From positions 4,056,559-4,120,558 of the forward strand of contig NZ_KZ293963.1 of assembly GCF_002352765.1 (NCBI RefSeq): DNA of 64,000 nt. Direction: 5' to 3'. Shown one piece after another: positions 28,982-38,059 of the stretch. This DNA comes from Alteribacter populi. Its GTDB lineage: Bacteria > Bacillota > Bacilli > Bacillales > Salisediminibacteriaceae. The notes beneath the pieces are model-generated. The model made no database searches. It saw only the letters and a list, made by a program, of their open reading frames with translations, and was not told the origin of the DNA. Made by a program: the position numbers and the translations under genes. Position 1 is the first letter of the stretch. Each line of letters opens with the position of its first letter.

Positions 28982-29935
28982 TTATTCTTTTTTATTACGA
29001 GTGTTCCGTTTGTGATACAAAAGTGCTGCGGCAGCCAAAATCAACAGAGGCACGAGGACAGGTGATAGTCCGATGATGAAAATGAAAATGCTTGAAACGA
29101 TGGTAATTAGAAAGTTAATTGTATCCATAAAGAGGCTATGAGCACGTTCTGTGGTATTTAGTGATCCCTGATCTTGGATGGAGGCCACGTTGACTCTTTT
29201 TTCGTGTAATTGAATTGTAATGGTTGAATAGGCGACGTGGTCTTCTAAATAATTCATTCTGCCTTTAATTTGTTCGATTTCCTCCTGAACTTCAGAAAGA
29301 TCTTGGGAAATATCTAGTAAATCTTCGGTGTTTTCTGCACCATCTAAGAAGGACAGTAAGCGCTCCTCGACGGTTTCTTTGGATCTCAGACGCGATTCGA
29401 GATCAACATACTCTTCTGTTACGTCATTTCCGTGAGTTGATTTTTCAAGAACGTTTGCACTAGTTGCTTCCAGTTCGTTGAGAAAAGGATGGAAGTAGTC
29501 TTGAGGCATTCTTACTACTAGGGTCCCAACTCGTTGTTCTTGCTCCCCGCTTTGATAGACGGAAGACTCTACGATGTAGCCATTGACATTTTCTACTTCT
29601 TCGTGAATCCGGTTATGTGCTTGGTCATAGTCGTTCACTTCGATCGAAATGTTTCCATTGTAAATCACCATTTGCTCTGATAAGGTGTCTGAATGCAAAT
29701 GTTCCTCTTCTTCAACAGACCGGTCATCCTGAACAACTTCAGGTTCACTTTGATCTGCGGATGATTCTACAAATCCAGCATCGTAACTGTTTGTTGAGTC
29801 CGACATTTCTTCTCTACTAACATCCTCACCATACTCCGCAGCTTCGTCTTGGTTGGTGTTACTACAACCAAAGAAGATAAGGACTATTACAAGGGTGGAA
29901 AGAATAATCGATAATCCCCGTTTTCCATTCATCAT
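28982..29935 (-). CDS. DUF4349-domain lipoprotein
   Basis: The 317-residue protein has a lipoprotein signal peptide (lipobox IFFGCSN near residue 25), an acidic linker, a soluble region with a coiled coil (about 170-240; SRLRSKETVEERLLSFL and following), and a C-terminal transmembrane segment (about 272-303). This matches DUF4349 proteins, whose role is unknown. ATG 29935 follows GGGGG by about 7 nt; an in-frame longer version lacks a ribosome site. It lies upstream of P1 and is convergent with the RocB-like gene. Confidence 0.82.
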   Translation of the reverse strand: MMNGKRGLSIILSTLVIVLIFFGCSNTNQDEAAEYGEDVSREEMSDSTNSYDAGFVESSADQSEPEVVQDDRSVEEEEHLHSDTLSEQMVIYNGNISIEVNDYDQAHNRIHEEVENVNGYIVESSVYQSGEQEQRVGTLVVRMPQDYFHPFLNELEATSANVLEKSTHGNDVTEEYVDLESRLRSKETVEERLLSFLDGAENTEDLLDISQDLSEVQEEIEQIKGRMNYLEDHVAYSTITIQLHEKRVNVASIQDQGSLNTTERAHSLFMDTINFLITIVSSIFIFIIGLSPVLVPLLILAAAALLYHKRNTRNKKE

Positions 29936-30005
29936 TTTAATGCCCCCAGTCTTTACGTACATAGACGTAAGAGTGAGGAAAAAAGTTACAGTGATTTTTT
30001 GAGAT

Positions 30006-30049
30006 AGTGCCTGTCCCCCGGTGCATTAATGCACCGGGGGACAGGCACT
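30006..30049. repeat. Perfect intergenic palindrome P2
   Basis: A 44-bp perfect palindrome with arms AGTGCCTGTCCCCCGG and centre GTGCATTAATGCAC. TTTTT follows on the plus strand only, although both flanking genes are on the minus strand, so it is oriented the wrong way for a simple terminator. Confidence 0.9.
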
Positions 30050-30060
30050 GTTTTTCATAT

Positions 30061-30414
30061 TTAAAGGTTATAGATGAGGAACATCCGGTGCTTAATTTCT
30101 CTTAATCCTACTTTAGACTCTAATTCGTCTTGATCTTTTAGAGTTTCTTTTAGTTTTTCAATTTCTAACTCAATTTCTTCATAATCATCTATTGCGCCTA
30201 AGAGTTGCATTTTCCATTTCCGGTGTTCATAACTGTTTTGAAATTCATTAATGTTAGATAAGGCCTTTTCCCATTGTTCCTGGTCAATTTGTACGTGTAG
30301 TTCATCAATTTTTTCAAATAGTAATTCATCTTTTTCAGTGATGGATACATTGCTACAGCCTGTTAAGAAAATAATAATTATGATTAAAGTTACGCTTCTA
30401 CTTGTACTAACCAC
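30061..30414 (-). CDS. DUF4363-like small lipoprotein
   Basis: The 117-residue protein has a hydrophobic lipoprotein signal (TLIIIIIFLTGCSN, lipidated Cys near 20) and a helical, highly charged mature part (DELHVQIDQEQWEKALSNIN). It resembles DUF4363 proteins, which often sit near DUF421/DUF1657 membrane genes in Bacillus, as here. The GTG start at 30414 follows AAGGAG by 7 nt. Function unknown. Confidence 0.7.
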   Translation of the reverse strand: MVSTSRSVTLIIIIIFLTGCSNVSITEKDELLFEKIDELHVQIDQEQWEKALSNINEFQNSYEHRKWKMQLLGAIDDYEEIELEIEKLKETLKDQDELESKVGLREIKHRMFLIYNL

Positions 30415-30503
30415 GTAAACACTCCTTAAAACATTTTTAATGAATTTACAGTATGGTTAGATTTAGTTTGCCCAAAAATAGTGTGTGAAATTAGTGGTGC
30501 CGT

Positions 30504-31106
30504 TTATTTATTTCTCATTTGCCAGGTAGTATAAATGAGAGTAGTGCATAAATCAAAGCTATAAATAATGATCCATAAATAACTAATGATGTTGAAGAAA
30601 TTGCTTTTAAAAAATAGTGGAAGAGTAAAAAATGGCTCATTGAAAACCAACAGCTTAATGTTATATAAATCTTTATTTATATTAAGATCTATTAAAAACC
30701 ATACGAGATGAATGGTGAGAAAAGTAGTCGTATGTATTAAAAAAAGTTTCCTTCGGTATTTCGTATACACATAGATATTCTCACTAAACGTGGTTCGTGT
30801 TTTTTTGAATTTTTTTTGTAGAAACTGATCGAGACGTTGAATATCAGAACTTCCTATAGTAGTAGCATAAACGATAAAAATGATGATAATTAATTGAAAT
30901 AAAGAAATTTTGTTTGTAAAGGAATAATCTATAAAGACCAATATAGCCTGAAAAAAGGTGCACAGGATAATCATAGTTAAGAACAATTGACTAAGTCGAA
31001 CAAAACTAAACTTATAACGACTGAGAAAAAACAAAACTAAACATATCCAAGTAAGTCCTTCAGACACTATTAATAATAGCCATTCATGTTCATATAGGAA
31101 TGACAG
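30504..31106 (-). CDS. Multi-pass membrane protein, unknown function
   Basis: The protein is about 200 residues with roughly five hydrophobic helices and one hydrophilic basic stretch in the middle (LDQFLQKKFKKTRTTFSE). I chose the CTG at 31106 as start because AGAGGTG lies 8 nt upstream and the extra residues (LSFLYEHEWLLLIV) continue the first helix. The alternative is GTG 31067, which has no ribosome site and would start inside that helix. No family recognised. It lies between the DUF4363 and DUF1657 genes. Confidence 0.6.
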   Translation of the reverse strand: MSFLYEHEWLLLIVSEGLTWICLVLFFLSRYKFSFVRLSQLFLTMIILCTFFQAILVFIDYSFTNKISLFQLIIIIFIVYATTIGSSDIQRLDQFLQKKFKKTRTTFSENIYVYTKYRRKLFLIHTTTFLTIHLVWFLIDLNINKDLYNIKLLVFNEPFFTLPLFFKSNFFNIISYLWIIIYSFDLCTTLIYTTWQMRNK

Positions 31107-31314
31107 GGGTTTTCACCTCTTCTTCTTTTAAAATTAGTTTATGTCCTAATTTTTACTATATGTTCAAATAATAGGTGTCTTACAGGGGAAGGTAACTTCC
31201 AGTGGGTATGCAAACTTCAAATCATAATATATTAACAACGTTACTTAAAAAAGATATATGGCGAATGGTCAGGGGGAAAAATAAAATTCATCGTGGTTTA
31301 AGGAGGTTAAAAAA

Positions 31315-31518
31315 GTGACAGTAGGTATACAAGTCAAGCAAGCACTGGTTAACGCAAAAAGTGTTCAAGCAAACTTTGAGACTTTTGCATCGCAAACTCA
31401 AGATGAGGTAGCTAAACAAATGTATTCTAAAGCTGCAACACAGATTCAGGATGTAATCGAAGGGTTAGAAACGAGAGTGGAACAAATTGAGCAAGAGGAT
31501 CCTGGATACCGAGGGTAA
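31315..31518 (+). CDS. DUF1657 protein
   Basis: The 67-residue helical protein IQVKQALVNAKSVQANFETF... is a stand-alone DUF1657. Such small proteins occur in spore-germination/heat-resistance loci such as the spoVA2mob operon, together with a DUF421-DUF1657 protein. Here that partner follows 277 bp downstream, but the spoVA genes do not. The GTG start lies 7 nt after AGGAGG. A CATAATA at 31223-31229 resembles a sigma-G -10 but lacks a matching -35. Confidence 0.82.
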   Translation: MTVGIQVKQALVNAKSVQANFETFASQTQDEVAKQMYSKAATQIQDVIEGLETRVEQIEQEDPGYRG

Positions 31519-31546
31519 ATCAAGGTTTGTACTTTCTAAGAAATGT

Positions 31547-31580
31547 AGGCTAACTCAAGACTTTTGAGTCAGCCTTTTTT
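31547..31580 (+). terminator. DUF1657 gene terminator
   Basis: A 12-bp stem with one mismatch (31547-31558 with 31564-31575) is followed by TTTTTT. It separates the DUF1657 gene from the 2Duf gene. Confidence 0.8.
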
Positions 31581-31670
31581 AGGTTTTTTTTAAAATTCGG
31601 CTTTAATTCTATTTTAGTATATCAATTTCATTCAAGTTAGAGAGAGTTGTTTTTATTCCTCCTCTTTGCT

Positions 31671-31699
31671 GAATAGGTTTGCACAAATTACTCATACTA
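31671..31699 (+). promoter_or_regulatory. Sigma-G (forespore) promoter of the 2Duf gene
   Basis: GAATA (31671-31675, preceded by T) and CATACTA (31693-31699), 17 bp apart, match the sigma-G consensus GHATR...CATWHTA fully. The expected start is near 31707, about 88 nt before the GTG start codon. Confidence 0.8.
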
Positions 31700-31794
31700 C
31701 ATCTGAAATCAAAGTTAAAATCATATGTTTTGATTTAGTTTGCCCGATAATGTACAAGTAGTACATTTTTGAGGACACATAAGAGGTGAACTAG

Positions 31795-32658
31795 GTGACT
31801 GAATTAGGAACGGTATTGATTCGTGGCATAGTCGGATTTATTTTATTATTCATATTGGCACGGATTATGGGAAAAAAACATATGACAGACATGACCTTTT
31901 ATGAATATATCGTAGGGATTGCGATCGGAAGTATCGCTGCGGAATTAACGTTTGGCACGGAAGTAAGGATGTCAAACTTTATTCTGGGTATGATCCTTTG
32001 GGCCATATTCCCGCTTATTGTCTCTAAGATAGAACTAAAATCATTTAGGTTTCGAGTACTTACTGAAGGACATCCCACTGTTTTAATTGAAAATGGAAAA
32101 ATCCTCGAGAAAAATTTTAAAAAAGAAGATTTAACAATTGATGAACTGATGATTCATCTTCGTCAAAAGGATGCTTTTAAAATATCTGAAGTTGAATCAG
32201 CTGTCATGGAAAAAAATGGACAGATAAGCATTATGAAAAAAAGCGATTCACAGCCCTTAACCACAAAAGATATGGGAATGACTGTAGAACTTGAGCACCA
32301 GCCTCGTCTTGTTATTGTAGATGGAAATGTTATGGAAAAAAGTTTAAATGAATATGGTTATACGAAAGAATGGTTGAAAGGGGAAATCATGAAGCAGGGA
32401 GCGAAAGATTTTTCTGAAGTATTTTTGGCTCAAATTGATTCCATGGGAAATGTTTATCTTGATTTGTATAACGATAATTTGAAAATGCCGCAAATTAAGC
32501 AAAAACTGTTAGTAGCAGCAAATATTAAGCAACTTCAGGCAAATTTAATGAATTTTTCTTTGCAAACCGAAAACGAAGATGCAAAGGAGATGTATCAAAC
32601 TCATGCGAAAAAAATGGATACGTTGATAGACGAAATGACTGTCTACTTAAAAGAGTAG
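31795..32658 (+). CDS. DUF421-DUF1657 fusion membrane protein (2Duf type)
   Basis: The 287-residue protein has three N-terminal transmembrane helices (within 1-80; RIMGKKHMTDMTFYEYIVGI is the DUF421/YetF signature) and a cytosolic DUF421 region to about 230. The C-terminal ~50 residues (LQANLMNFSLQTENEDAKEMY) repeat the pattern of the DUF1657 protein encoded just upstream. This is the domain order of 2Duf, a spore inner-membrane protein reported to raise wet-heat resistance. The perfect sigma-G promoter agrees. The GTG start follows AAGAGGTGA. Palindrome P3 and TTTTTT end the unit. Confidence 0.85.
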   Translation: MTELGTVLIRGIVGFILLFILARIMGKKHMTDMTFYEYIVGIAIGSIAAELTFGTEVRMSNFILGMILWAIFPLIVSKIELKSFRFRVLTEGHPTVLIENGKILEKNFKKEDLTIDELMIHLRQKDAFKISEVESAVMEKNGQISIMKKSDSQPLTTKDMGMTVELEHQPRLVIVDGNVMEKSLNEYGYTKEWLKGEIMKQGAKDFSEVFLAQIDSMGNVYLDLYNDNLKMPQIKQKLLVAANIKQLQANLMNFSLQTENEDAKEMYQTHAKKMDTLIDEMTVYLKE

Positions 32659-32681
32659 TGTACCTAGTCTGTAAAAGGAAA

Positions 32682-32733
32682 GGTGCCTGACCCCCGGCGC
32701 GTTAATGCATTAACGCGCCGGGGGTCAGGCACC
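32682..32733. repeat. Perfect intergenic palindrome P3
   Basis: A 52-bp perfect palindrome with arms GGTGCCTGACCCCCGG and centre GCGCGTTAATGCATTAACGC. It is followed by ATTTTTT and lies between convergent genes. Confidence 0.9.
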
Positions 32734-32753
32734 ATTTTTTTTAACTAATTGCT

Positions 32754-33657
32754 TTACGGCACTTCATACCCCATCGAACTATGCAAAATTTCAAACCATT
32801 GATCGCGTGTTAGACGGTGGTCGAGTGCACGAACCGCTGAGTCAATGCGCTTCGTTTTTCCGGAACCAACAATTGGAAGAATCCCGGCTGGGTGAGTTAA
32901 CAGCCATGCATACATTACTTCAGAAATATCTTCTGTACCTAGTTCTTCACCTACTTTTGTGAGCGTATCATTTAATCGTGTGGATTTGTCGTCAGCTCTA
33001 GAGAAGATAGCTCCTCCTGCAAGTGGGGACCAAGCCATAGGTGGCATACGTTTTTCCATACATAGATCAAGAGTGCCATCGTTGATGTTTTCCAGTTGAT
33101 AAGCGGAAACTTCTACTTGGTTCGTAACAAGTTTGTCTTCTAAGTAAGACTGCAGCATATTTAGCTGATGACGTTTAAAGTTACTTACACCGAAGGAACG
33201 GACTTTCCCTTGCTGTTTCAATTGTGTGAAGGCCTCAGCAACCTCTTCAGGGTTCATCATCGGATCGGGGCGATGAATAAGCAGCGTTTCTAGGTAGTCA
33301 GTTTTTAGACTCATTAATGAGTTTTCCACTGATTGTATGATGTGTTTTTTTTGATGTGTTGTAGTGATGCGAGCGATGTTCAGGCCGGTTCGGCGATTCA
33401 AGAACAATTCCGCATTTGGTTACGAGTTCAATCTTATCTCGAAGCGATGGTTTCAGTGCGAGAGCATCGCCAAAAAGACTTTCGCACGTATAGCTTCCGT
33501 AAATATCTGCATGGTCAAATGTCGTGATTCCTTGATCAATGCAGTGCTCAATTAGCGCTAACGTCTCGTCGGCTGTATAGTTCCATTCATTTAACCGCCA
33601 AGCGCCATGGACAATCTTGGAATAGGAAAGGTCTTTTGTTAGTTGGATTCTGTTCAT
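32754..33657 (-). pseudogene. Aldo/keto reductase with frameshift in an A8 run
   Basis: The YdhF-like aldo/keto reductase is split over two frames. The N-terminal frame has FDHADIYGSYTCESLF and VTKCGIV with the catalytic Tyr and Lys. The C-terminal frame has LLIHRPDPMMNPEE, SFGVSNF and IVGSGKTKRI. The break falls exactly in a run of eight A (minus strand; 33345-33352): seven A would join NTSKK to HIIQSVENSL in one frame. It could be a real mutation, a sequencing slip, or reading by transcriptional slippage. ATG 33657 follows GGGAGAG. Confidence 0.85.
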
Positions 33658-33726
33658 GTTCAACTCTCCCTTAAGTATGTAACGGTTCCCCTCATTAAAT
33701 CATTAATCGATCGAAAATACCAACCA

Positions 33727-33780
33727 GGGTGCCTGACCCTCGGTGCTGTGACGCAGTAACGCACCGGGGGTCAGGCACCC
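33727..33780. repeat. Intergenic palindrome P4 (imperfect)
   Basis: A 20-bp stem with arms GGGTGCCTGACCC and GGGGGTCAGGCACCC (one T-G pair) has a 14-nt loop. It lies upstream of the RND gene, between divergently transcribed genes, where no terminator is needed. Confidence 0.85.
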
Positions 33781-33905
33781 GAAAAGACACTCGAAAATTC
33801 ACCCGAAAAAAAATGGAATTATTTTCACAAAAAAGGAAACCGGGTTGCTCTTAATACGTACGTTAAGAAGGGTGTTGTTAAAAAACTTTTGGAAGAGGGA
33901 ATGAG

Positions 33906-36900
33906 ATGTCTTTATTAAGTAAGTTAGTGCAAAGGAAAATTGTCATTGGGTTAATGGTTGTGTTTGTTTTTATCGTTGGATTGTATTCCATGAACAAATT
34001 GGATAAGGAGCTTATGCCATCGATTGATTTTAATATGGCGATGGTTACAGCTAATGCGGGGGATATGCCAGTATTGGACGTGGAAGAGAGGGTTACCAAG
34101 CCGATTGAGCAATTGTTAGAAAGTACAGACGGTGTTGAATCATTTCAATCGTCATCTGCGGTTGGGAGCAGTTCGGTTTTTGTAGAAATTGAAGAAGGAC
34201 GAACGGATGAAGTAACCCGGGAAATTGAAGCAGGGATGGGAAGCATAGAATCGGAGACTGCTGGGGTCAACTTCATTCAAGTCTTTCCTATGTCAACTGA
34301 CCAAGATTATGAGTTTTATATGGAAGTCTCTGGTGGTACGTTAGAGGAAATGACTGAATTTGCTCGAAATGTAGTCGAACCGAGACTGGAAGCTCATCCG
34401 GAAGTTCGCGATGTAAACTTAAGCGGTCTTCAGGAAACGGAATACGTCATTGAGTTTGATCGCGAGGACCTCATGGAGAATGGTTTGGATATGAATCAAG
34501 TCATCTCCGTTCTTCAGCAAACTAACATAGAAACTTCATTAGGAGAGCTAGCAGAAGATGAAAATGAGCCGGCTGTGCGTTGGAACACAGCGTTTTCCTC
34601 ATTAGATGAAATAAAGGATACGAACATTCCAACAGCGAATGGACCGGTGAAATTAGAAGAAGTAGCTGAAGTAACGGTTCAGCACCAGCAGTATTCATCA
34701 CTCGCATGGAAGGATGGCAACAGAGATTTTATTTTCGTTGAAATTGGCCGCGCGAATGGCTATACCCAGCTTGATATGGCTGAAGCAGTTCGTTCAGAGG
34801 TAGAAGAAATAAAAGAAGCCGGATTAGGTTCTGAATTTTCTTTTACGGAAATCGTCACCCAAGCTGACTATGTAACGGAATCACTTGATGGCGTGACACA
34901 AAACGTGATTATTGGCGGGGTTCTTGCCTTATTTGTTCTCATGTTGTTTTTGAGAAATTTCCGTGCAACAGTCATTGTCGGTTTAGCGATTCCTGTATCG
35001 ATTTTACTTACATTTTCTTCGATGTGGTTCTTTGGCTACAGTTTAAATGTCATTACGCTTATTGCGTTAGGACTTGGAATTGGGATGATGGTGGACGCTT
35101 CGATTGTTATTTTAGAGTCGATCTACCGTAAGAAAGAACAAGGCTTTGAGAAAATTGAAGCGGTCACAAAGGGGGTCAAAGAAGTCGCTACTGCAGTTAT
35201 TGCTTCGATGCTAACTACAGTTGTTGTCTTCGTACCTGTGGGTCTTTTTGGCGGTGAGTTCGGATCGTTTATCTTAATACTTTCTGTCGTCATTGTCATT
35301 ACACTCGTAAGCTCAGTAGTCGTTTCTTTTACATTGATTCCCTCCCTTGCAGAAAACTTTTTAAAGCTTCGGAATCGTGATAAGAAGAAAAGGCAAAAGC
35401 CGAGTCGAGTCATTGATGGATATGGTAATCTTGTCAGCTGGCTGACAGTGAAAAAGCGTCGCAGATACGGTATGATTTTCCTGTTTTTCATTGTATTTGT
35501 AGCCTCTTTAGCAATGACGACACGTGTGCCAATGACTGTTATGCCGGACGTGTTTAATCGCTACGCAGAAGTTGGAATCGAATTAGAAAGTGGGCTAACG
35601 CCGACAGAACGAAATGAAATTGTCGAAGCCGCACATGAAAAGTTGGTTGACGTACAGGATGTTGAATCCAACGTATTTATCGACGATCCCCAATATTTAT
35701 TTGCGATTATTAACATGACGACCGGAAATGATATTACACAGTCACAGGATGAAGTCAATCTTGCCATCACCGAAGCATTGCGGGAGTTAGAAGATGAGTT
35801 TCCTGTCGCAAGTGTCGGCATGATGATGATGGGGCCTGGTGCTGGCGACCCTGTTCAACTCATGGTAACAGGCCAGGATTTAGGTGAAGTTCAAACACTA
35901 AGCGATGAATTAGTGACTGAATTAAGAACAGTGGATGGCTTAGTCAACATTTCTACATCGATGGACAAAACGATGGAGGAACGTCAATTTGTTTTCGATG
36001 AAGAGACGCTAGAAGGTGATGGTGTTACTTCAACGGATATTTATCATCAGCTTCAAGGCTCTTTCTCTGAAATTCTTGTAGGTGAAATAATGGAAAGCGG
36101 TGTTGAAATTCCGCTTTTTGCCAAGTTAAATGCCCCGATCGAAAGTGAGCGTGCATTAGAGGATTTTGAAGTTTTCACAGCTGCAGGTTCAGAGTCACTA
36201 TCAAAATATATGAATCTTGAAACGATTAGTTCGCCAACAAAAATTGACCGAGACAATGGCGATCGTTACGTGACCGTTTCTGCAGGTATCGAAGGTCGCG
36301 ATTTAGGGTCAGTTACACGTGAAGTTCAAGAAATAGTCGGAGAGTTTGATACGCCAATGGGGTATTCAGTAGCCTCTGCTGGTGATATTGCTGCACAGCA
36401 GGAGATGATTGAAGATTTACTTATCGTACTTGGAATTTCGATCTTTCTCGTTTATGTAGTGATGGCGATTCAATTTAACAGTCTCGTACATCCGCTAATC
36501 GTAATGTCGATTATCCCAATGACGACAATTGGAGCGATCATTGCTCTTCTCGTTACTCAGCGTGAACTTAGTATATTGTCTGCGATGGGTCTTCTTATGC
36601 TCATTGGAATCGTATTAAATAACGCGATTTTACTCATTGACCGAACAAAACAACTGCGCAAAGAAGGACTCAGCGTAAATGAAGCCGTTATTGAGGCAGG
36701 GAAAAACCGCATTCGACCGATTTTTATGACAACACTTACGACGGTAGGCGGTATGCTCCCACTTGCCATTGCAACCGGATCAGCGAGCAACTACCAGGCA
36801 CCTCTTGCAACTGTGATCATAGGTGGCCTTCTATTTGCTACACTTATTACACTCGTGTTAATCCCATCAGTTTATTTACTGTTTGAAGATATGGGAAGAG

Positions 36901-36959
36901 GGTTCAAGCGTCTTTTCAACCGAAAGAAGAAAAAGCGTGCAGTATCAGACATAGCCTAG
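33906..36959 (+). CDS. RND-family efflux pump (SwrC/AcrB-like)
   Basis: The 1017-residue protein has the RND layout: TM1 (about 12-28), a large extracytoplasmic loop, TM2-6 (about 335-490), TM7, a second large loop and TM8-12 (about 835-990). The TM4 acidic residue lies in GIGMMVDASIVILESIYR. It resembles the Firmicutes SwrC group, which exports surfactin, acriflavine or other amphiphiles without an outer-membrane partner. It stands alone, without a membrane-fusion protein gene, which is normal for SwrC. A strong hairpin terminator follows. Confidence 0.92.
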   Translation: MSLLSKLVQRKIVIGLMVVFVFIVGLYSMNKLDKELMPSIDFNMAMVTANAGDMPVLDVEERVTKPIEQLLESTDGVESFQSSSAVGSSSVFVEIEEGRTDEVTREIEAGMGSIESETAGVNFIQVFPMSTDQDYEFYMEVSGGTLEEMTEFARNVVEPRLEAHPEVRDVNLSGLQETEYVIEFDREDLMENGLDMNQVISVLQQTNIETSLGELAEDENEPAVRWNTAFSSLDEIKDTNIPTANGPVKLEEVAEVTVQHQQYSSLAWKDGNRDFIFVEIGRANGYTQLDMAEAVRSEVEEIKEAGLGSEFSFTEIVTQADYVTESLDGVTQNVIIGGVLALFVLMLFLRNFRATVIVGLAIPVSILLTFSSMWFFGYSLNVITLIALGLGIGMMVDASIVILESIYRKKEQGFEKIEAVTKGVKEVATAVIASMLTTVVVFVPVGLFGGEFGSFILILSVVIVITLVSSVVVSFTLIPSLAENFLKLRNRDKKKRQKPSRVIDGYGNLVSWLTVKKRRRYGMIFLFFIVFVASLAMTTRVPMTVMPDVFNRYAEVGIELESGLTPTERNEIVEAAHEKLVDVQDVESNVFIDDPQYLFAIINMTTGNDITQSQDEVNLAITEALRELEDEFPVASVGMMMMGPGAGDPVQLMVTGQDLGEVQTLSDELVTELRTVDGLVNISTSMDKTMEERQFVFDEETLEGDGVTSTDIYHQLQGSFSEILVGEIMESGVEIPLFAKLNAPIESERALEDFEVFTAAGSESLSKYMNLETISSPTKIDRDNGDRYVTVSAGIEGRDLGSVTREVQEIVGEFDTPMGYSVASAGDIAAQQEMIEDLLIVLGISIFLVYVVMAIQFNSLVHPLIVMSIIPMTTIGAIIALLVTQRELSILSAMGLLMLIGIVLNNAILLIDRTKQLRKEGLSVNEAVIEAGKNRIRPIFMTTLTTVGGMLPLAIATGSASNYQAPLATVIIGGLLFATLITLVLIPSVYLLFEDMGRGFKRLFNRKKKKRAVSDIA

Positions 36960-36975
36960 ATTTACGACATATGTG

Positions 36976-37022
36976 AAAAAGCAGCTCTCCAGGAAGTGAT
37001 GACGGAGAGCTGCTTTTTGTAG
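36976..37022 (+). terminator. RND gene terminator
   Basis: A 15-bp perfect stem (36976-36990 with 37004-37018) starts with AAAAA and ends in TTTTT. Confidence 0.9.
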
Positions 37023-37032
37023 TGGCTTATTG

Positions 37033-37086
37033 TGGTGCCTGACCCCCACCACGTTAATGCGTCACCGTGGTGGGGGTCAGGCACCA
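37033..37086. repeat. Intergenic palindrome P5
   Basis: A 21-bp perfect stem with arms TGGTGCCTGACCCCCACC and a 12-nt loop TTAATGCGTCAC. It lies between convergent genes, directly behind a normal terminator and 1 bp from the SDR stop codon. Confidence 0.9.
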
Positions 37087-37087
37087 G

Positions 37088-37963
37088 TTATCCTACAATG
37101 TCGCCTCCGTTGACATGTAGTACTTGGCCGGATACGTAAGAAGAATCTCCTGAAGCTAAGTAAACGTAGCTTGGCGCGAGTTCTGCCGGCTGACCTGGGC
37201 GGCCCATTGGAGTCGATGTTCCAAATGTTGCAACGTCATTTTCCGGAAACGAAGCAGGAATAAGCGGTGTCCATATTGGACCTGGTGCTACGCCATTGAC
37301 GCGAATGCCCTTGGAGACAAGACTTTCAGAGAGGGAACGAGTAAGTGCTACGAGAGCTCCTTTCGTTGCAGCGTAGTCCATCAAAACGGGCATGCCTTTG
37401 TAAGCGACAATCGAAACGGAGTTGATGATCGTACTGCCTTCTTGTAAATGGTTCAGTGCCGCTTTTGTGAAGTGAAAACATGAAAAGATATTCGTTTCGA
37501 ATGTACGATACAATTGCGCTGTAGATATGTCACGAATGTCTTTTGCATAATGCTGTTCCGCAGCGTTATTCACGAGAGTATCGAGCTTACCGAATTGAGC
37601 GACTGTTTTTTCGACAGCATCTATACAGAACTGTTCGTCACCAATGTCCCCTGAAAAAAGAATGCAAGCTTGTCCTTTACCTTCGATGAGTTTCTTCGTC
37701 GTTTCCGCATCTCCATGTTCGTCTTTATAGACAATTGCTACATTTGCCCCTTCCTTGGCAAATGCGATAGCAACCGCACGTCCGATCCCACTGTCACCAC
37801 CAGTTATGAGAGCGACTTTACTTGTTAATTTTCCGCTTCCGGTGTATTCAATGTCGTCAAAGATGGGCATCGGGTTCATTTCCGATTCGATTCCCGGCTG
37901 ACGTGGTTGTTTTTGCGCAGGTTGTCCTGCTGTTTGTAGATATTTTGCTTCTTCATACTTCAT
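37088..37963 (-). CDS. Short-chain dehydrogenase (YhdF/YhxC-like)
   Basis: The 291-residue protein is a classical SDR with an N-terminal extension of about 45 residues typical of the YhdF/YdaD group. It has the Rossmann motif GGDSGIGRA (about 55-63), NNAAEQ, the catalytic serine in SVSIV and YAATKGAL (Tyr and Lys). In B. subtilis relatives are general-stress proteins; the substrate is unknown. The ORF begins ATG-AAA-TAT-GAA with GGAG upstream. Confidence 0.88.
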   Translation of the reverse strand: MKYEEAKYLQTAGQPAQKQPRQPGIESEMNPMPIFDDIEYTGSGKLTSKVALITGGDSGIGRAVAIAFAKEGANVAIVYKDEHGDAETTKKLIEGKGQACILFSGDIGDEQFCIDAVEKTVAQFGKLDTLVNNAAEQHYAKDIRDISTAQLYRTFETNIFSCFHFTKAALNHLQEGSTIINSVSIVAYKGMPVLMDYAATKGALVALTRSLSESLVSKGIRVNGVAPGPIWTPLIPASFPENDVATFGTSTPMGRPGQPAELAPSYVYLASGDSSYVSGQVLHVNGGDIVG

Positions 37964-38059
37964 ATGTTGCCACTCCTTATTTGCATATTCCTAAAAAGGT
38001 GATAATTGACAATCGGACAGCAATTTTTTGTTGATTTTATATTTGAATAAATTTCATAA

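Noticed and set aside
31201..31229. Sigma-G promoter for the stand-alone DUF1657 gene
   Set aside because: CATAATA fits the -10, but the only GTATG is 12 bp away and no -35 lies at 17-18 bp.
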